From: JBCBGF01 sp038526915
Lineage (GTDB): Bacteria > Pseudomonadota > Alphaproteobacteria > Rhodobacterales > Rhodobacteraceae
Assembly (NCBI GenBank): GCA_038526915.1
Contig: JBCBGF010000002.1
Location: 248,001 to 312,000 of the forward strand
Length of the DNA: 64,000 nt
Reading direction: 5' to 3'
The stretch's first letter is position 1. Each line of letters starts with the position of its first letter. The position numbers and the translations under genes are program-made. Positions 25,367 through 34,159 of this stretch are shown piece by piece. The notes beneath the pieces were generated by a model. It was not told where the DNA came from. It searched no databases and saw only the letters and a program-made list of their open reading frames with translations.

Positions 25367-25452
25367 CATTAAACGCCAGGTCTGTTTCGCGGCGCATCGA
25401 AACAGCGCAGACGCCGACAAGGTGCAAACTGGCTTAACCAACAGGGGATCCC

Positions 25453-26499
25453 ATGGGCCTTTTCATACTTCGCCGTGCCGGGGTAATGTTGCTGACGGCT
25501 TTATGCCTGACTTTCATCGTTTTCTTTCTCACCAATCTGTTCCCGAACCTCGAAAAGCTCGCCAAGACCCAAGGCGACATGAGGATGAGCGACGAGCAAG
25601 TCGTCTCATGGCTGGAAAAGAACGGGTACATGCAGCCGATGCCGGTCAAATATGGCCAATGGCTTGGGCTCTTTCCGGGTTGGACGCTTGAGGCGGAAGA
25701 CGGAACGGTCACCGGGCGCTGCATCAAGCCCGGGATGGATCCAGCAGATGCGCCCAGATACTGCGGGGTGTTGCAGGGCGACTGGGGGCAATCCTCGGTG
25801 TTCAAAGACGATGTGTCATCGATCATCAGCACGCGCCTGGGGCTTACGGGCAAGTTGATGTTCTGGGTGATGCTCCTGATGGTGCCCGCTGCCCTGCTCG
25901 TGGGCGTGCTGGCCGGGATGCGCGAAGGCTCAAAGCTGGACCGCAGCCTGTCGACTTTCTCCATCGCCTCAACCGCGACACCGGAATATGTGTCGGGCGT
26001 GATCTTCATCACCATATTCGCGTCGTCCGCCACGGGGCTGAAATGGTTCAAGGGCACCGCCACAAGCGCGGCCGAAAACGCGACGTTTGAGAACTTCTTC
26101 CTGCCGGTGCTAACCATCGCGCTTTACGGCATGGGATATATCGCCCGGATGACGCGCGCCTCAATGACCGAGGTTATGACCGCGCAATACATCCGAACCG
26201 CGCGGCTGAAGGGTGTGAGCTTCCGCAGCATCGTTCTGAAACATGCGCTGCGAAATGCGTTGATCGCGCCGTTCACGGTGATCATGCTGCAATTCCCCTG
26301 GCTTTTGAACGGCGTCGTAATCGTCGAGACGCTCTTCAACTACAAGGGGTTCGGCTGGACGCTGGTTCAGGCCGCCGGCAACAACGACATCGAATTGCTC
26401 TTGGCCTGTTCGGTCGTGGCGGTCTTCGTCGTTCTCATCACGCAGCTGATATCTGACATCGGCTACGTGTTCCTCAATCCACGCATTCGTATCGCTTAA
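25453..26499 (+). CDS. ABC transporter permease, DppB-type
   Basis: This 348-residue inner-membrane permease begins FILRRAGVMLLTALCLTFIVFF, the usual first helix of DppB/OppB proteins. A hydrophilic loop of about 90 residues follows (roughly 35-125). The BPD_transp_1 core with the EAA loop reads YIRTARLKGVSFRSIVLKHALRNALI near residue 240. About six helices are predicted. It pairs with the next gene to form the import channel. Confidence 0.93.
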   Translation: MGLFILRRAGVMLLTALCLTFIVFFLTNLFPNLEKLAKTQGDMRMSDEQVVSWLEKNGYMQPMPVKYGQWLGLFPGWTLEAEDGTVTGRCIKPGMDPADAPRYCGVLQGDWGQSSVFKDDVSSIISTRLGLTGKLMFWVMLLMVPAALLVGVLAGMREGSKLDRSLSTFSIASTATPEYVSGVIFITIFASSATGLKWFKGTATSAAENATFENFFLPVLTIALYGMGYIARMTRASMTEVMTAQYIRTARLKGVSFRSIVLKHALRNALIAPFTVIMLQFPWLLNGVVIVETLFNYKGFGWTLVQAAGNNDIELLLACSVVAVFVVLITQLISDIGYVFLNPRIRIA

Positions 26500-26512
26500 G
26501 GGGGCAGGTCAC

Positions 26513-27928
26513 ATGGAACCATTAACCTGGACTGGCGTCCTTGGCGGCGTACTCAACCCGATCTTCCTCACCGCCTGCGCAGTTTTCCTGATCGCAGCCG
26601 TGGCGCAGATCTTTCTGTCCTTCTTCACCAGCGCCGAGGCGCAGGGCGATATGTTCGTCGCCACGCGCGGCCCTGCCGACTACGCAGGCCTTGGCGTGAA
26701 GTGGAGCTTTGGTGTGATCGTGGCCACGATCCTTGCCTATCTGATCGGCGGCATCTTGGTGCCGGGGATCGAGGCCAAGGGCATCATCGGCGCCATCTCC
26801 ACCCGGCTTCTGCCGGTCTGGATCGCATTGGTGGTCGTGTTCGCCCTGTCGATCACCTTCAAGCGCAAGCTGGGCCTTTACGGCAAGCTCTTCGACAGCG
26901 TCATCGGCATGATCGGCTTCGGCATGGTGATGTTCTGGGTCTTCACCGGCATTTTCGCCGCGATGGACCTGATCATCACCCATGACCCGCTGACCCAGGT
27001 GTCCGGCATGAAGAACAAGGTGCCGGGGACACCGCTCTCTGGCGCAGGGGAAGGCGACTATGCCTATTACCTTCTGGGCGGTGACAACCTGGCCCGCGAC
27101 GTGTTCAGCCGGATGATCGCCGGCGCGTGGGAGGTGCTGAAGATCGCACCCTTCGCCACGGTGTTCGCCTTCATGGTGGGGATTACGCTGGGCCTGCCCG
27201 CAGGCTACTATGGCGGACGGCTCGACACGTTCCTGTCGTTCTTGGCCAACCTGGTTCTCGCCTTCCCGGTGATCCTCTTGTTCTACCTGCTGGTGACGCC
27301 GGAGATCGTGCTGACTGGCATCCCGACTTACATGGCCGCGGTGCTGTTCCTGTTCCCGATCATCTTCCTGGTGGTGCTATTCAACTCGCGGTTCTACACG
27401 CAGCCGTCGAAGCGGAACATCTTTGTGGCGCTGACGCTTATCATCGGCCTCTGGATCTACCTCGGCATCGCGTGGGACGCGGACCCCTTGGGCATCATCT
27501 CGCTTCCTGGCAACATCCTTGTGGTGTTCGTAAGCGTGGTCTTCGTGAACTCGCCCACCGTGTTCCGGATCGTGCGCGGCCTCGTCCTCGACATCCGCAC
27601 GCGGGACTATGTGGCTGCGGGCCAAACCCGGGGCGAAGGCGCGTGGTACATCATGCTGTGGGAGATCCTGCCTAATGCCCGTGGACCGCTGATCGTCGAT
27701 TTCTGCCTGCGGATCGGCTACACGATCATCCTTTTGGGGACCTTGGGCTTCTTCGGGCTGGGCGTCAGCCCCGAAAGCCCGGACTGGGGGTCGACCATCA
27801 ATGATGGGCGGCGTCTCCTGGCGATCTTCCCGCATCCGGCCCTGGCCCCCGCGATTGCGCTGATGAGCCTGGTGCTCGGGCTCAATCTCTTGGCCGACGG
27901 CCTGCGCGAAGAAAGTCTCAAGGACTGA
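26513..27928 (+). CDS. ABC transporter permease, DppC-type, unusually long
   Basis: At 471 residues this is well above the usual 280-310 of DppC proteins. The extra sequence is mainly N-terminal: about four hydrophobic segments in residues 15-165 before the core, plus an added hydrophobic stretch near residues 265-330. The core is clear: GGDNLARDVFSRMIAGAWEVL, the EAA loop DYVAAGQTRGEGAWYIMLWEILPN and LGFFGLGVSPESPDWG. It lies 13 bases after the DppB-type gene. The function of the extension is unknown. Confidence 0.92.
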   Translation: MEPLTWTGVLGGVLNPIFLTACAVFLIAAVAQIFLSFFTSAEAQGDMFVATRGPADYAGLGVKWSFGVIVATILAYLIGGILVPGIEAKGIIGAISTRLLPVWIALVVVFALSITFKRKLGLYGKLFDSVIGMIGFGMVMFWVFTGIFAAMDLIITHDPLTQVSGMKNKVPGTPLSGAGEGDYAYYLLGGDNLARDVFSRMIAGAWEVLKIAPFATVFAFMVGITLGLPAGYYGGRLDTFLSFLANLVLAFPVILLFYLLVTPEIVLTGIPTYMAAVLFLFPIIFLVVLFNSRFYTQPSKRNIFVALTLIIGLWIYLGIAWDADPLGIISLPGNILVVFVSVVFVNSPTVFRIVRGLVLDIRTRDYVAAGQTRGEGAWYIMLWEILPNARGPLIVDFCLRIGYTIILLGTLGFFGLGVSPESPDWGSTINDGRRLLAIFPHPALAPAIALMSLVLGLNLLADGLREESLKD

Positions 27929-27942
27929 TCATGTGAAAGAGG

Positions 27943-27972
27943 CCGGGGGGCCAGCCCCCCGGTCCCCCCGGG
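27943..27972 (+). repeat. GC-rich intergenic hairpin with two alternative pairings
   Basis: CCGGGGGG (27943-27950) can pair with CCCCCCGG at 27955-27962 (loop CCAG) or with an identical CCCCCCGG at 27964-27971. An A-rich stretch (GATATTTGAAAAGC) and the next ATG at 27999 follow. From memory, similar elements recur between genes in Roseobacter-group genomes; I could not check this. Confidence 0.6.
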
Positions 27973-27998
27973 ATATTTGAAAAGCAAAGAAGACCAAC

Positions 27999-30083
27999 AT
28001 GGAAAAATGGGACTACGACGGACCAATCCTTGAGATCGACCAGCTGTCGATCAGCTTTTTCACCCGCCTGCGGGAAATCCCCGCGGTGATGGACTTCTCC
28101 TGTGTCGTGCAGCCCGGTGAGGCGATGGGTCTTGTGGGTGAATCCGGTTGTGGAAAGTCGACCGTCGCGCTGGGGGTCATGCAGGATCTTGGCGTAAACG
28201 GGCGCATCGTTGGTGGGTCGATCAAGTTCAAGGGACGGGATTTGGGTGAGATGACGATGGAAGAGCTGCGCGATATTCGCGGCTCGGAAATCGCGATGAT
28301 TTATCAAGAGCCTATGGCCTCGCTGAACCCCGCGATGAAGATCGGCAAGCAGCTGATGGAAGTGCCGATGATCCACGAGGGCGTGGGCGAAAAGGAAGCC
28401 TATGAGCGCGCGTTGGAGGTGGTCACAGACGTGAAGCTGCCCGACCCCAAGCGGATGCTGGAAAGCTACCCCCACCAGCTCTCGGGCGGTCAGCAGCAGC
28501 GGATCGTGATCGCCATGGCGCTGATGTCGAAGCCCAGTTTGCTGATCCTCGATGAACCCACCACCGCACTGGACGTGACGGTCGAGGCCGCCGTGGTGGA
28601 ATTGGTGAAGGACCTCGGCAAGAAATACGGCACCTCTATGCTGTTTATTTCCCACAACCTCGGGCTGGTCCTGGAGACCTGCGACCGGATTTGCGTGATG
28701 TATTCGGGTGAGGCAGTGGAAACCGGCTCCATCGAAGACGTCTTCGACAAGATGCAGCACCCCTATACCCAGGCGCTGTTTCGCTCGATCCCGTTGCCAG
28801 GGGCCGACAAGAACTCGCGCCCACTGGTAGCGATCCCGGGCAACTTCCCCCTGCCCCATGAACGCCCGCCGGGCTGCAACTTCGGCCCCCGCTGCGACTA
28901 TTTTGAAGCCGGGCGCTGTGATGCCGGTGACATCAAGATGGCGCCGATCGAGGGACATGATCGGCACGCCACCCGTTGTCTCAAGTTCCAAGAGATCGAT
29001 TGGAACGCGCCGATCGAGGTGGGCGAGCAGCATGAAAAGACCGCCCCCGGCAATGTCGTCCTGAAGATGGACAACCTCAAAAAATACTATGAGGTCTCGG
29101 CCAATGCCCTCTTTGGCGGTGGCGATAAAAAGGTCGTCAAGGCCAACGAGACGCTCAGCTTCGAGGCGCGCGAAAGCGAGACGCTGGCCATCGTGGGCGA
29201 ATCCGGCTGTGGCAAGTCGACTTTTGCCAAAGTGCTGATGGGTCTTGAGACGGCGACGGACGGTGAAATCCTGCTGGACAACCAGCCCATCGGCGATGTG
29301 TCCATCGACAACCGCGATACCAAGACGGTGTCGAGCGTCCAGATGGTGTTCCAGAACCCCTTCGATACGCTGAACCCATCAATGACGGTGGGCCGGCAGA
29401 TCATCCGGGCGCTTGAGATCTTTGGCATTGGCGAGACCGAGGACGACAGGCGCAACCGGATGCTGGAACTTCTCGACCTGGTGAAACTGCCGCGTGAATT
29501 TGCAGAACGCATGCCGCGCCAGCTATCAGGTGGGCAGAAGCAGCGTGTCGGCATCGCCCGCGCCTTTGCCGGTGGTGCGCGGATCGTGGTGGCGGATGAA
29601 CCCGTCTCGGCCCTCGACGTAAGTGTTCAGGCCGCCGTGACGGATCTGTTGATGGAGATCCAGAGGGAAGAAAAGACCACGCTTCTCTTCATCAGTCACG
29701 ACCTGTCGATTGTGCGCTATCTCAGCGACCGAGTGATGGTGATGTATCTTGGCCATGTGGTGGAGATGGGCTCGACTGATCAGGTCTTTTCCCCGCCCTA
29801 TCACCCTTATACCGAGGCGCTTCTGTCCGCCGTGCCCATCGCCGATACCAGCGTAGAGAAGACCCATATCGTGCTGGAAGGCGATATCCCGTCGGCCATG
29901 AACCCGCCATCGGGCTGCCCGTTCCAGACGCGGTGCCGCTGGAAATCCGAGGTGCCTGGGGGCTTGTGTGAGAAGGAAGTGCCGCCGGTGCGGATGATCG
30001 CGGACGGCCATCAGGTAAAATGCCACCTCAGCGATGAGAAGCTGGCCGAGATGGAGCCGGTGATCAAGATCGCGGCTGAATGA
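27999..30083 (+). CDS. Fused two-domain ABC ATPase (DppD-DppF type)
   Basis: This 694-residue protein contains two complete nucleotide-binding domains. The first has GESGCGKST at about residues 47-55, signature LSGGQQQR and LLILDEPTTALDVT. The second has GESGCGKST near residue 400, signature LSGGQKQRVGIARA and VVADEPVSALDVS. Each ends with the oligopeptide-transporter C-terminal region with a Cys cluster (GCNFGPRCDYFEAGRC; GCPFQTRCRW). It powers the import complex encoded by the three preceding genes. The two subunits are usually separate genes in E. coli. Confidence 0.95.
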   Translation: MEKWDYDGPILEIDQLSISFFTRLREIPAVMDFSCVVQPGEAMGLVGESGCGKSTVALGVMQDLGVNGRIVGGSIKFKGRDLGEMTMEELRDIRGSEIAMIYQEPMASLNPAMKIGKQLMEVPMIHEGVGEKEAYERALEVVTDVKLPDPKRMLESYPHQLSGGQQQRIVIAMALMSKPSLLILDEPTTALDVTVEAAVVELVKDLGKKYGTSMLFISHNLGLVLETCDRICVMYSGEAVETGSIEDVFDKMQHPYTQALFRSIPLPGADKNSRPLVAIPGNFPLPHERPPGCNFGPRCDYFEAGRCDAGDIKMAPIEGHDRHATRCLKFQEIDWNAPIEVGEQHEKTAPGNVVLKMDNLKKYYEVSANALFGGGDKKVVKANETLSFEARESETLAIVGESGCGKSTFAKVLMGLETATDGEILLDNQPIGDVSIDNRDTKTVSSVQMVFQNPFDTLNPSMTVGRQIIRALEIFGIGETEDDRRNRMLELLDLVKLPREFAERMPRQLSGGQKQRVGIARAFAGGARIVVADEPVSALDVSVQAAVTDLLMEIQREEKTTLLFISHDLSIVRYLSDRVMVMYLGHVVEMGSTDQVFSPPYHPYTEALLSAVPIADTSVEKTHIVLEGDIPSAMNPPSGCPFQTRCRWKSEVPGGLCEKEVPPVRMIADGHQVKCHLSDEKLAEMEPVIKIAAE

Positions 30084-30095
30084 GCCTCTGATCAC

Positions 30096-30127
30096 AGGCC
30101 CGCCGCGCACTGACGCACGGCGGGCCT
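30096..30127 (+). terminator. Hairpin at the end of the ABC operon
   Basis: AGGCCCGCCG (30096-30105) and CGGCGGGCCT (30118-30127) form a perfect 10-bp stem with a 12-base loop, 13 bases after the ATPase stop. No T-run follows, so it may act in mRNA stability or with Rho. Confidence 0.5.
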
Positions 30128-30218
30128 ACGCATATATTGACAAAATGTCGCAGGTTTTACTTCCGTAACGCCCGCGAGGTGGTAGGGTTCAAGCAGGCTT
30201 CCTGTTTTGGAGATACCC

Positions 30219-30689
30219 ATGAAACCTTCCCTCATCCTCTCACTCGTTCTGGGCGGTGCCGTCGCCGCCAGCGCGGCGCTTGCAGGCGGCCATACGGGAA
30301 ATCCCGCCGTCACAGCGCGCAAGGCGCATATGCAGCTCTATGCGCATAATCTCGGCATCCTTGGCGGCATGGCGCGCGGCAACGCCGAATACGACGCCGA
30401 AGCGGCAAGTGCGGCAGCGGCCAATCTTGCGGCCCTCGCGCAGCTTGATCAGACCAGCTACTGGGTACCGGGAACCGACAGCGATGCGTTACCCGGTGAA
30501 TCCCGCACCCTGCCTGCGCTTTGGGACAACATCCCCGATGCCATCGCCAAGGGTGAGGAATTGGCCGCCGCCGCCGTTGCACTAAGCGAGACAGCAGGCA
30601 GCGGGCTGGAAGCCGTCCAGGCGGGGCTGGGCCCTGTGGGCCGGGTTTGCGGCCAATGCCACGAAGCCTATCAAATGCCGCGCAACTAA
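30219..30689 (+). CDS. Cytochrome c'/c556-type monoheme protein
   Basis: The ATG at 30219, with GGAGA just upstream, gives 156 residues and a Sec signal peptide (LILSLVLGGAVAASAALA). The single heme motif CGQCH lies near the C-terminus (VCGQCHEAYQMPRN), the arrangement of class II cytochromes (four-helix bundle, cyt c' or c556). It is periplasmic; a role in electron transfer or NO binding is possible but not shown. The diheme cytochrome gene follows after seven bases, so the two are likely co-transcribed. Confidence 0.9.
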   Translation: MKPSLILSLVLGGAVAASAALAGGHTGNPAVTARKAHMQLYAHNLGILGGMARGNAEYDAEAASAAAANLAALAQLDQTSYWVPGTDSDALPGESRTLPALWDNIPDAIAKGEELAAAAVALSETAGSGLEAVQAGLGPVGRVCGQCHEAYQMPRN

Positions 30690-30696
30690 TCCGCCG

Positions 30697-31587
30697 ATGG
30701 CCCGCATCCTGGGCATGATCGTGGTGGCGGCCTGTGTCGTCATCGCCGCGGGCTGGGCCATGACCCGGCCTGCAACCGTGTCGGAGGCCGACGTGGCCGC
30801 GATCACACCCGATCTGGAGCAGGGTCGATTGGCCTTCTTTGCCGCCGGATGCGCCTCCTGCCATGCAGAGAAGGGCAGCGAAGGCGATGCGCGGCTGGTC
30901 CTGAAAGGCGGTGTTCGGCTTGAGACAGAGTTCGGGACGTTTGTGGCCCCCAACATCTCACCCCATCCCGAGGCCGGGATCGGCGGGTGGAGCACGGCAG
31001 AGATCGTGACCGCCATTATGCAGGGCACATCACCAGGGGGTCAGCATTACTACCCCGCCCTGCCCTATGGCAGCTATGCCAGGGCTGAGTTGCAGGATCT
31101 GGTCTCGCTCGCCGCGTTCCTGCAAACCTTGCCACCTGACCCGACGCCAAGCCAGCCTAACGAGTTGTCGTTCCCCTTCACCCTCCGCGCCGGGATCGGG
31201 GCCTGGAAACTCGCCAATGGGGGCACCGACTGGGCGGTGGATGTGGGGGAGGATCCACAGCTCATGCGCGGTCGCTATCTGGCCGAGACGCTGGGCCATT
31301 GCGGGGAATGCCATACGCCGCGCAACGCGACCCAGGGGCTTGATACTGCGCGTTGGTTTGCCGGTGCGCCGAACCCGTCGGGGCGCGGGAACATCCCAAA
31401 CATCACGCCGGCGAAGCTGAATTGGTCCGAAGCGGATATCGTGGCCTACCTGCAGACCGGCTTCACGCCCGAGTTCGATGTGGCCGGAGGCAGCATGACC
31501 AGTGTTGTGCAGAATATGGCCAACCTGCCTGTCGAAGATCTTGAGGCGATTGCCGCCTATATGAAGGCCGTGCCGCCGGTGGAGTAA
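30697..31587 (+). CDS. Diheme c-type cytochrome
   Basis: This 296-residue protein has an N-terminal hydrophobic segment (ILGMIVVAACVVIAAGWAM), a signal or membrane anchor. Two class I cytochrome c domains follow, with heme motifs CASCH (about residue 52) and CGECH (about residue 204), and likely axial Met regions near GTSPGGQHYYPALPYGSY and GGSMTSVVQNM. It resembles cytochrome subunits of membrane-bound dehydrogenases (fructose, gluconate and alcohol type), but no dehydrogenase subunit is nearby. It lies seven bases after the cytochrome c'/c556 gene. Confidence 0.9.
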   Translation: MARILGMIVVAACVVIAAGWAMTRPATVSEADVAAITPDLEQGRLAFFAAGCASCHAEKGSEGDARLVLKGGVRLETEFGTFVAPNISPHPEAGIGGWSTAEIVTAIMQGTSPGGQHYYPALPYGSYARAELQDLVSLAAFLQTLPPDPTPSQPNELSFPFTLRAGIGAWKLANGGTDWAVDVGEDPQLMRGRYLAETLGHCGECHTPRNATQGLDTARWFAGAPNPSGRGNIPNITPAKLNWSEADIVAYLQTGFTPEFDVAGGSMTSVVQNMANLPVEDLEAIAAYMKAVPPVE

Positions 31588-31643
31588 GGCGGCAACCGGC
31601 CAAAGCTATTTGCGAAATTGGTCGTGTTTCTAGGCGGTTAGCG

Positions 31644-31667
31644 AAAATTGCTAATTGGCAATTCGGT
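31644..31667. terminator. Possible bidirectional terminator between cytochrome and lipA genes
   Basis: AATTGC-TAATTG-GCAATT (31646-31663) lies in the 81-base gap between the convergent genes. It is followed by CGGTTTT on the plus strand and by TTTTCGC on the minus strand. The stem is short and AT-rich. Confidence 0.4.
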
Positions 31668-31668
31668 T

Positions 31669-32628
31669 TTACGAGCCGTGCCCCAACTTTTCCAATCGCG
31701 CCGCGCGCAGTTTCGCAAAGTCGTCACCCGCGTGGTAGGAGGATCGGGTCAAAGGCGTCGCCGACACCATCAGGAAGCCCTTGCCCCAAGCAGCCTTTTC
31801 ATAGGCCGCAAACTCTTCCGGCGTCACGAACCGGGCCACTTCATGGTGCTTGGGCGTTGGCTGCAAATACTGACCGATCGTCAGGAAATCCACATCGGCC
31901 GAGCGCATGTCATCCATGACCTGCCGCACGCCTTGCGCGTCTTCGCCAAGGCCCACCATGATCCCCGATTTGGTGAACATGGACGGGTCCAACTCCTTCA
32001 CCCGTTGCAACAGACGCAGCGAATGGAAATACCGCGCCCCGGGCCGCACCGTGGGATAGAGCCCCGGCACGGTTTCCAAATTGTGGTTGAACACATCAGG
32101 CCGCGACTCCACCACCCTTTCGAGCGCATCAGGGGCGCATTTCAGAAAGTCCGGTGTCAGGATTTCAATCGTTGTACCGGGGGACCGGTGCCGCACGGCG
32201 CGAATGGTCTGGGCAAAGTGTTCAGCCCCGCCATCATCCAGATCATCGCGATCGACCGATGTGATGACCACATGGTTCAGGCCCAGCGTCTCCACCGCAT
32301 GGGCCACCCGCCCGGGTTCAAACACATCCAGCGCATCGGGCCGGCCCGTGGCCACGTTGCAGAAGGTACACCCACGGGTACAGATCTCGCCCATTATCAT
32401 CATGGTGGCGTGGCCCTGGCTCCAGCATTCACCCACGTTCGGGCAACCGGCCTCTTCGCAGACCGTCACCAAGTTGTTTTTCCGCAAGATGTCGCGCGTC
32501 TGCTTGTAGCCCGCGCTGACCGGTGCCTTGACCCGGATCCAATCGGGCTTCTTGGGCTGCGCCTTGTCGGGGCGATGCGCCTTTTCGGGGTGGCGTTCCC
32601 CTGGAATGGTCAGATCTCGCGAGGCCAT
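31669..32628 (-). CDS. lipA: Lipoyl synthase
   Basis: This 319-residue radical SAM enzyme has both 4Fe-4S cluster motifs: the auxiliary CEEAGCPNVGEC (around residue 57) and the SAM-binding CTRGCTFC (around residue 85). The C-terminal RSSYHAGDDF contains the RSSY motif whose Ser ligates the auxiliary cluster. It inserts two sulfurs into protein-bound octanoyl groups. The auxiliary cluster is consumed in each turnover, so it depends on the Fe-S machinery encoded at the left of the window. GGAGA lies five bases before the ATG. Confidence 0.97.
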   Translation of the reverse strand: MASRDLTIPGERHPEKAHRPDKAQPKKPDWIRVKAPVSAGYKQTRDILRKNNLVTVCEEAGCPNVGECWSQGHATMMIMGEICTRGCTFCNVATGRPDALDVFEPGRVAHAVETLGLNHVVITSVDRDDLDDGGAEHFAQTIRAVRHRSPGTTIEILTPDFLKCAPDALERVVESRPDVFNHNLETVPGLYPTVRPGARYFHSLRLLQRVKELDPSMFTKSGIMVGLGEDAQGVRQVMDDMRSADVDFLTIGQYLQPTPKHHEVARFVTPEEFAAYEKAAWGKGFLMVSATPLTRSSYHAGDDFAKLRAARLEKLGHGS

Positions 32629-32641
32629 GCGGGTCTCCGTG

Positions 32642-32653
32642 TAAACTAGTTTA
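32642..32653. promoter_or_regulatory. Perfect 12-base palindrome upstream of lipA
   Basis: TAAACTAGTTTA lies 13 bases before the lipA ATG, between lipA and the convergently placed 3' end of phoB's leaderless gap. It could be an operator for lipA; no known motif was recognised. Confidence 0.35.
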
Positions 32654-32736
32654 GCACTTAACTATCTAGTGCACGGTTGTCCAACCGACAGGGTGACGCG
32701 CATACCGGGTTTCACAAGGCCGCATGGCCGCTGGCT

Positions 32737-33426
32737 TTAGCCGAGCGCGTAGCCTGATCCGCGAACCGTGCGCACGGGGTCGTCGCCGCCATGCTGGCAC
32801 AGCGCCTTGCGCAAGCGGCCGATATGCACATCAACCGTCCGCGTATCCACATAGATGTCACGCCCCCAGACCCGGTCGAGAAGCTGTTCCCGGCTCCACA
32901 CCCGGCCGGGCTTTTCCATGAAGGTGCTCAGAAGGCGAAACTCGGTCGGTCCAAGTTTCAACAGCTTGTCATCGCGGGTGACGCGGTGCGTCTCGGAATC
33001 GAGGATGATGTCTGAAAACTGAAGCCTCTCGCCCACCGCCGCAGGACGGGTCCGGCGCAACTGGCTGCGCACCCGCGCCATAAGCTCCAAGACGGAATAC
33101 GGCTTGATCACATAGTCATCCGCGCCGGTCTCGAGCCCCCGCACGCGGTCAACTTCCTCCGACCGCGCGGACAGCATGATGACAGGGATGCTACGCGTGT
33201 TGGCGCGGGATTTGACCTGGCGGCAAACCTCGATCCCCGACACCCCCGGCAGCATCCAATCCAGTACGATGATGTCGGGCTGCTCTTCCTTCAAGAGCAG
33301 CAGCGCCTCATCCCCGGTCTCGGCCCGGCTTACGGCAAACCCTTCCGCCTCCAGATTGTAGGCCAGAACCTCACGCTGCGCGGGTTCGTCTTCGACCACC
33401 AGAACCGTTGGTTGATCCGCAGACAT
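32737..33426 (-). CDS. phoB: Phosphate regulon response regulator PhoB
   Basis: This 229-residue OmpR-type regulator has receiver Asp56 in PDIIVLDWMLPGVSG with the acidic pocket VEDE at 11-14. A C-terminal winged helix contains GPTEFRLLSTFMEKPGRVWSREQLLDRVWG and VDVHIGRLRKAL. It binds Pho boxes such as the one before pstS and switches on the phosphate-starvation response. Its ATG overlaps the phoU stop by one base, and it is the last gene of the phoR-pst-phoU-phoB run. Confidence 0.97.
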   Translation of the reverse strand: MSADQPTVLVVEDEPAQREVLAYNLEAEGFAVSRAETGDEALLLLKEEQPDIIVLDWMLPGVSGIEVCRQVKSRANTRSIPVIMLSARSEEVDRVRGLETGADDYVIKPYSVLELMARVRSQLRRTRPAAVGERLQFSDIILDSETHRVTRDDKLLKLGPTEFRLLSTFMEKPGRVWSREQLLDRVWGRDIYVDTRTVDVHIGRLRKALCQHGGDDPVRTVRGSGYALG

Positions 33427-34148
33427 CAGAGCGAGCCTGCACCATGCTTCACGAACGCGGTCCGGTCGCCTTTCGGGCGCACATCTTCGGGCATCTCGCC
33501 GGTCACGAGGTAGATGACCTGTTCGGCGATTGAGGTTACATGATCGCCCATCCGTTCAATATTCTTTGCGATGAAGTGCAGGTGCATGCAGGCCGTGATG
33601 TTGCGCGGGTCTTCCATCATGAAGGTGAGAAACTCGCGGAACAGGGCGTTATACATCTGATCGACGTCATGGTCGCGCTGGCGCACATCCTCGGCCAGAT
33701 CGACATCGCGGTGGATGTAAGCATCAAGCACATCCTTCATCATCTTCTCGACCTCGCGCGCCATGCGGCGGAGCGACGTGGCGGCCCCGTCAGGCGGCTG
33801 CATCTGTACCAGAACGCTGGTCCGCTTGGCGAGGTTCTTGGCATAGTCGCCGCAGCGCTCCAGATTGCCGGAGACTTTCATCACCGTCAGAACCGTCCGC
33901 AGATCCGAGGCCGTGGGCGCGCGCAGCGCGATCACGCGGGCCGCCTCTTCGTTCACCTGCTCTTCCAGTGCGTCGATGGCCCGGTCGCTTTCGCGCACCT
34001 TGGTGGCCAGCTCGACATCGCGGGTTTCAAGCGAGGTGGCCGCATCCATGATGGCGGCCTCAACAAGACCACCCATCTTCATAATCATGGCCTGGATGGC
34101 TTCGAGATCGCGGTCAAAGACCGATTGAATGTGGTTTGTTTCGTTCAT
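33426..34148 (-). CDS. phoU: PhoU, negative regulator of phosphate signalling
   Basis: The 240-residue protein has two PhoU three-helix repeats. Metal-binding-like motifs are visible as ERCGDYAKNLAKR in the first half and IERMGDHVTSIAEQV in the second. PhoU links PstB to PhoR and keeps PhoB off when phosphate is plentiful. It is cytoplasmic and membrane-associated through its partners. It starts 11 bases after pstB. Confidence 0.97.
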   Translation of the reverse strand: MNETNHIQSVFDRDLEAIQAMIMKMGGLVEAAIMDAATSLETRDVELATKVRESDRAIDALEEQVNEEAARVIALRAPTASDLRTVLTVMKVSGNLERCGDYAKNLAKRTSVLVQMQPPDGAATSLRRMAREVEKMMKDVLDAYIHRDVDLAEDVRQRDHDVDQMYNALFREFLTFMMEDPRNITACMHLHFIAKNIERMGDHVTSIAEQVIYLVTGEMPEDVRPKGDRTAFVKHGAGSL

Positions 34149-34159
34149 GTCAGATCCTG

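Noticed and set aside
30137..30142. TTGACA upstream of the cytochrome c'/c556 gene as a promoter
   Set aside because: The -35 hexamer is perfect but I found no acceptable -10 at 15-19 bases, so I did not list a promoter.
31648..32649. A 333-codon open frame on the plus strand
   Set aside because: It is antisense to lipA, which has all radical SAM motifs, and its translation shows no recognisable domain.
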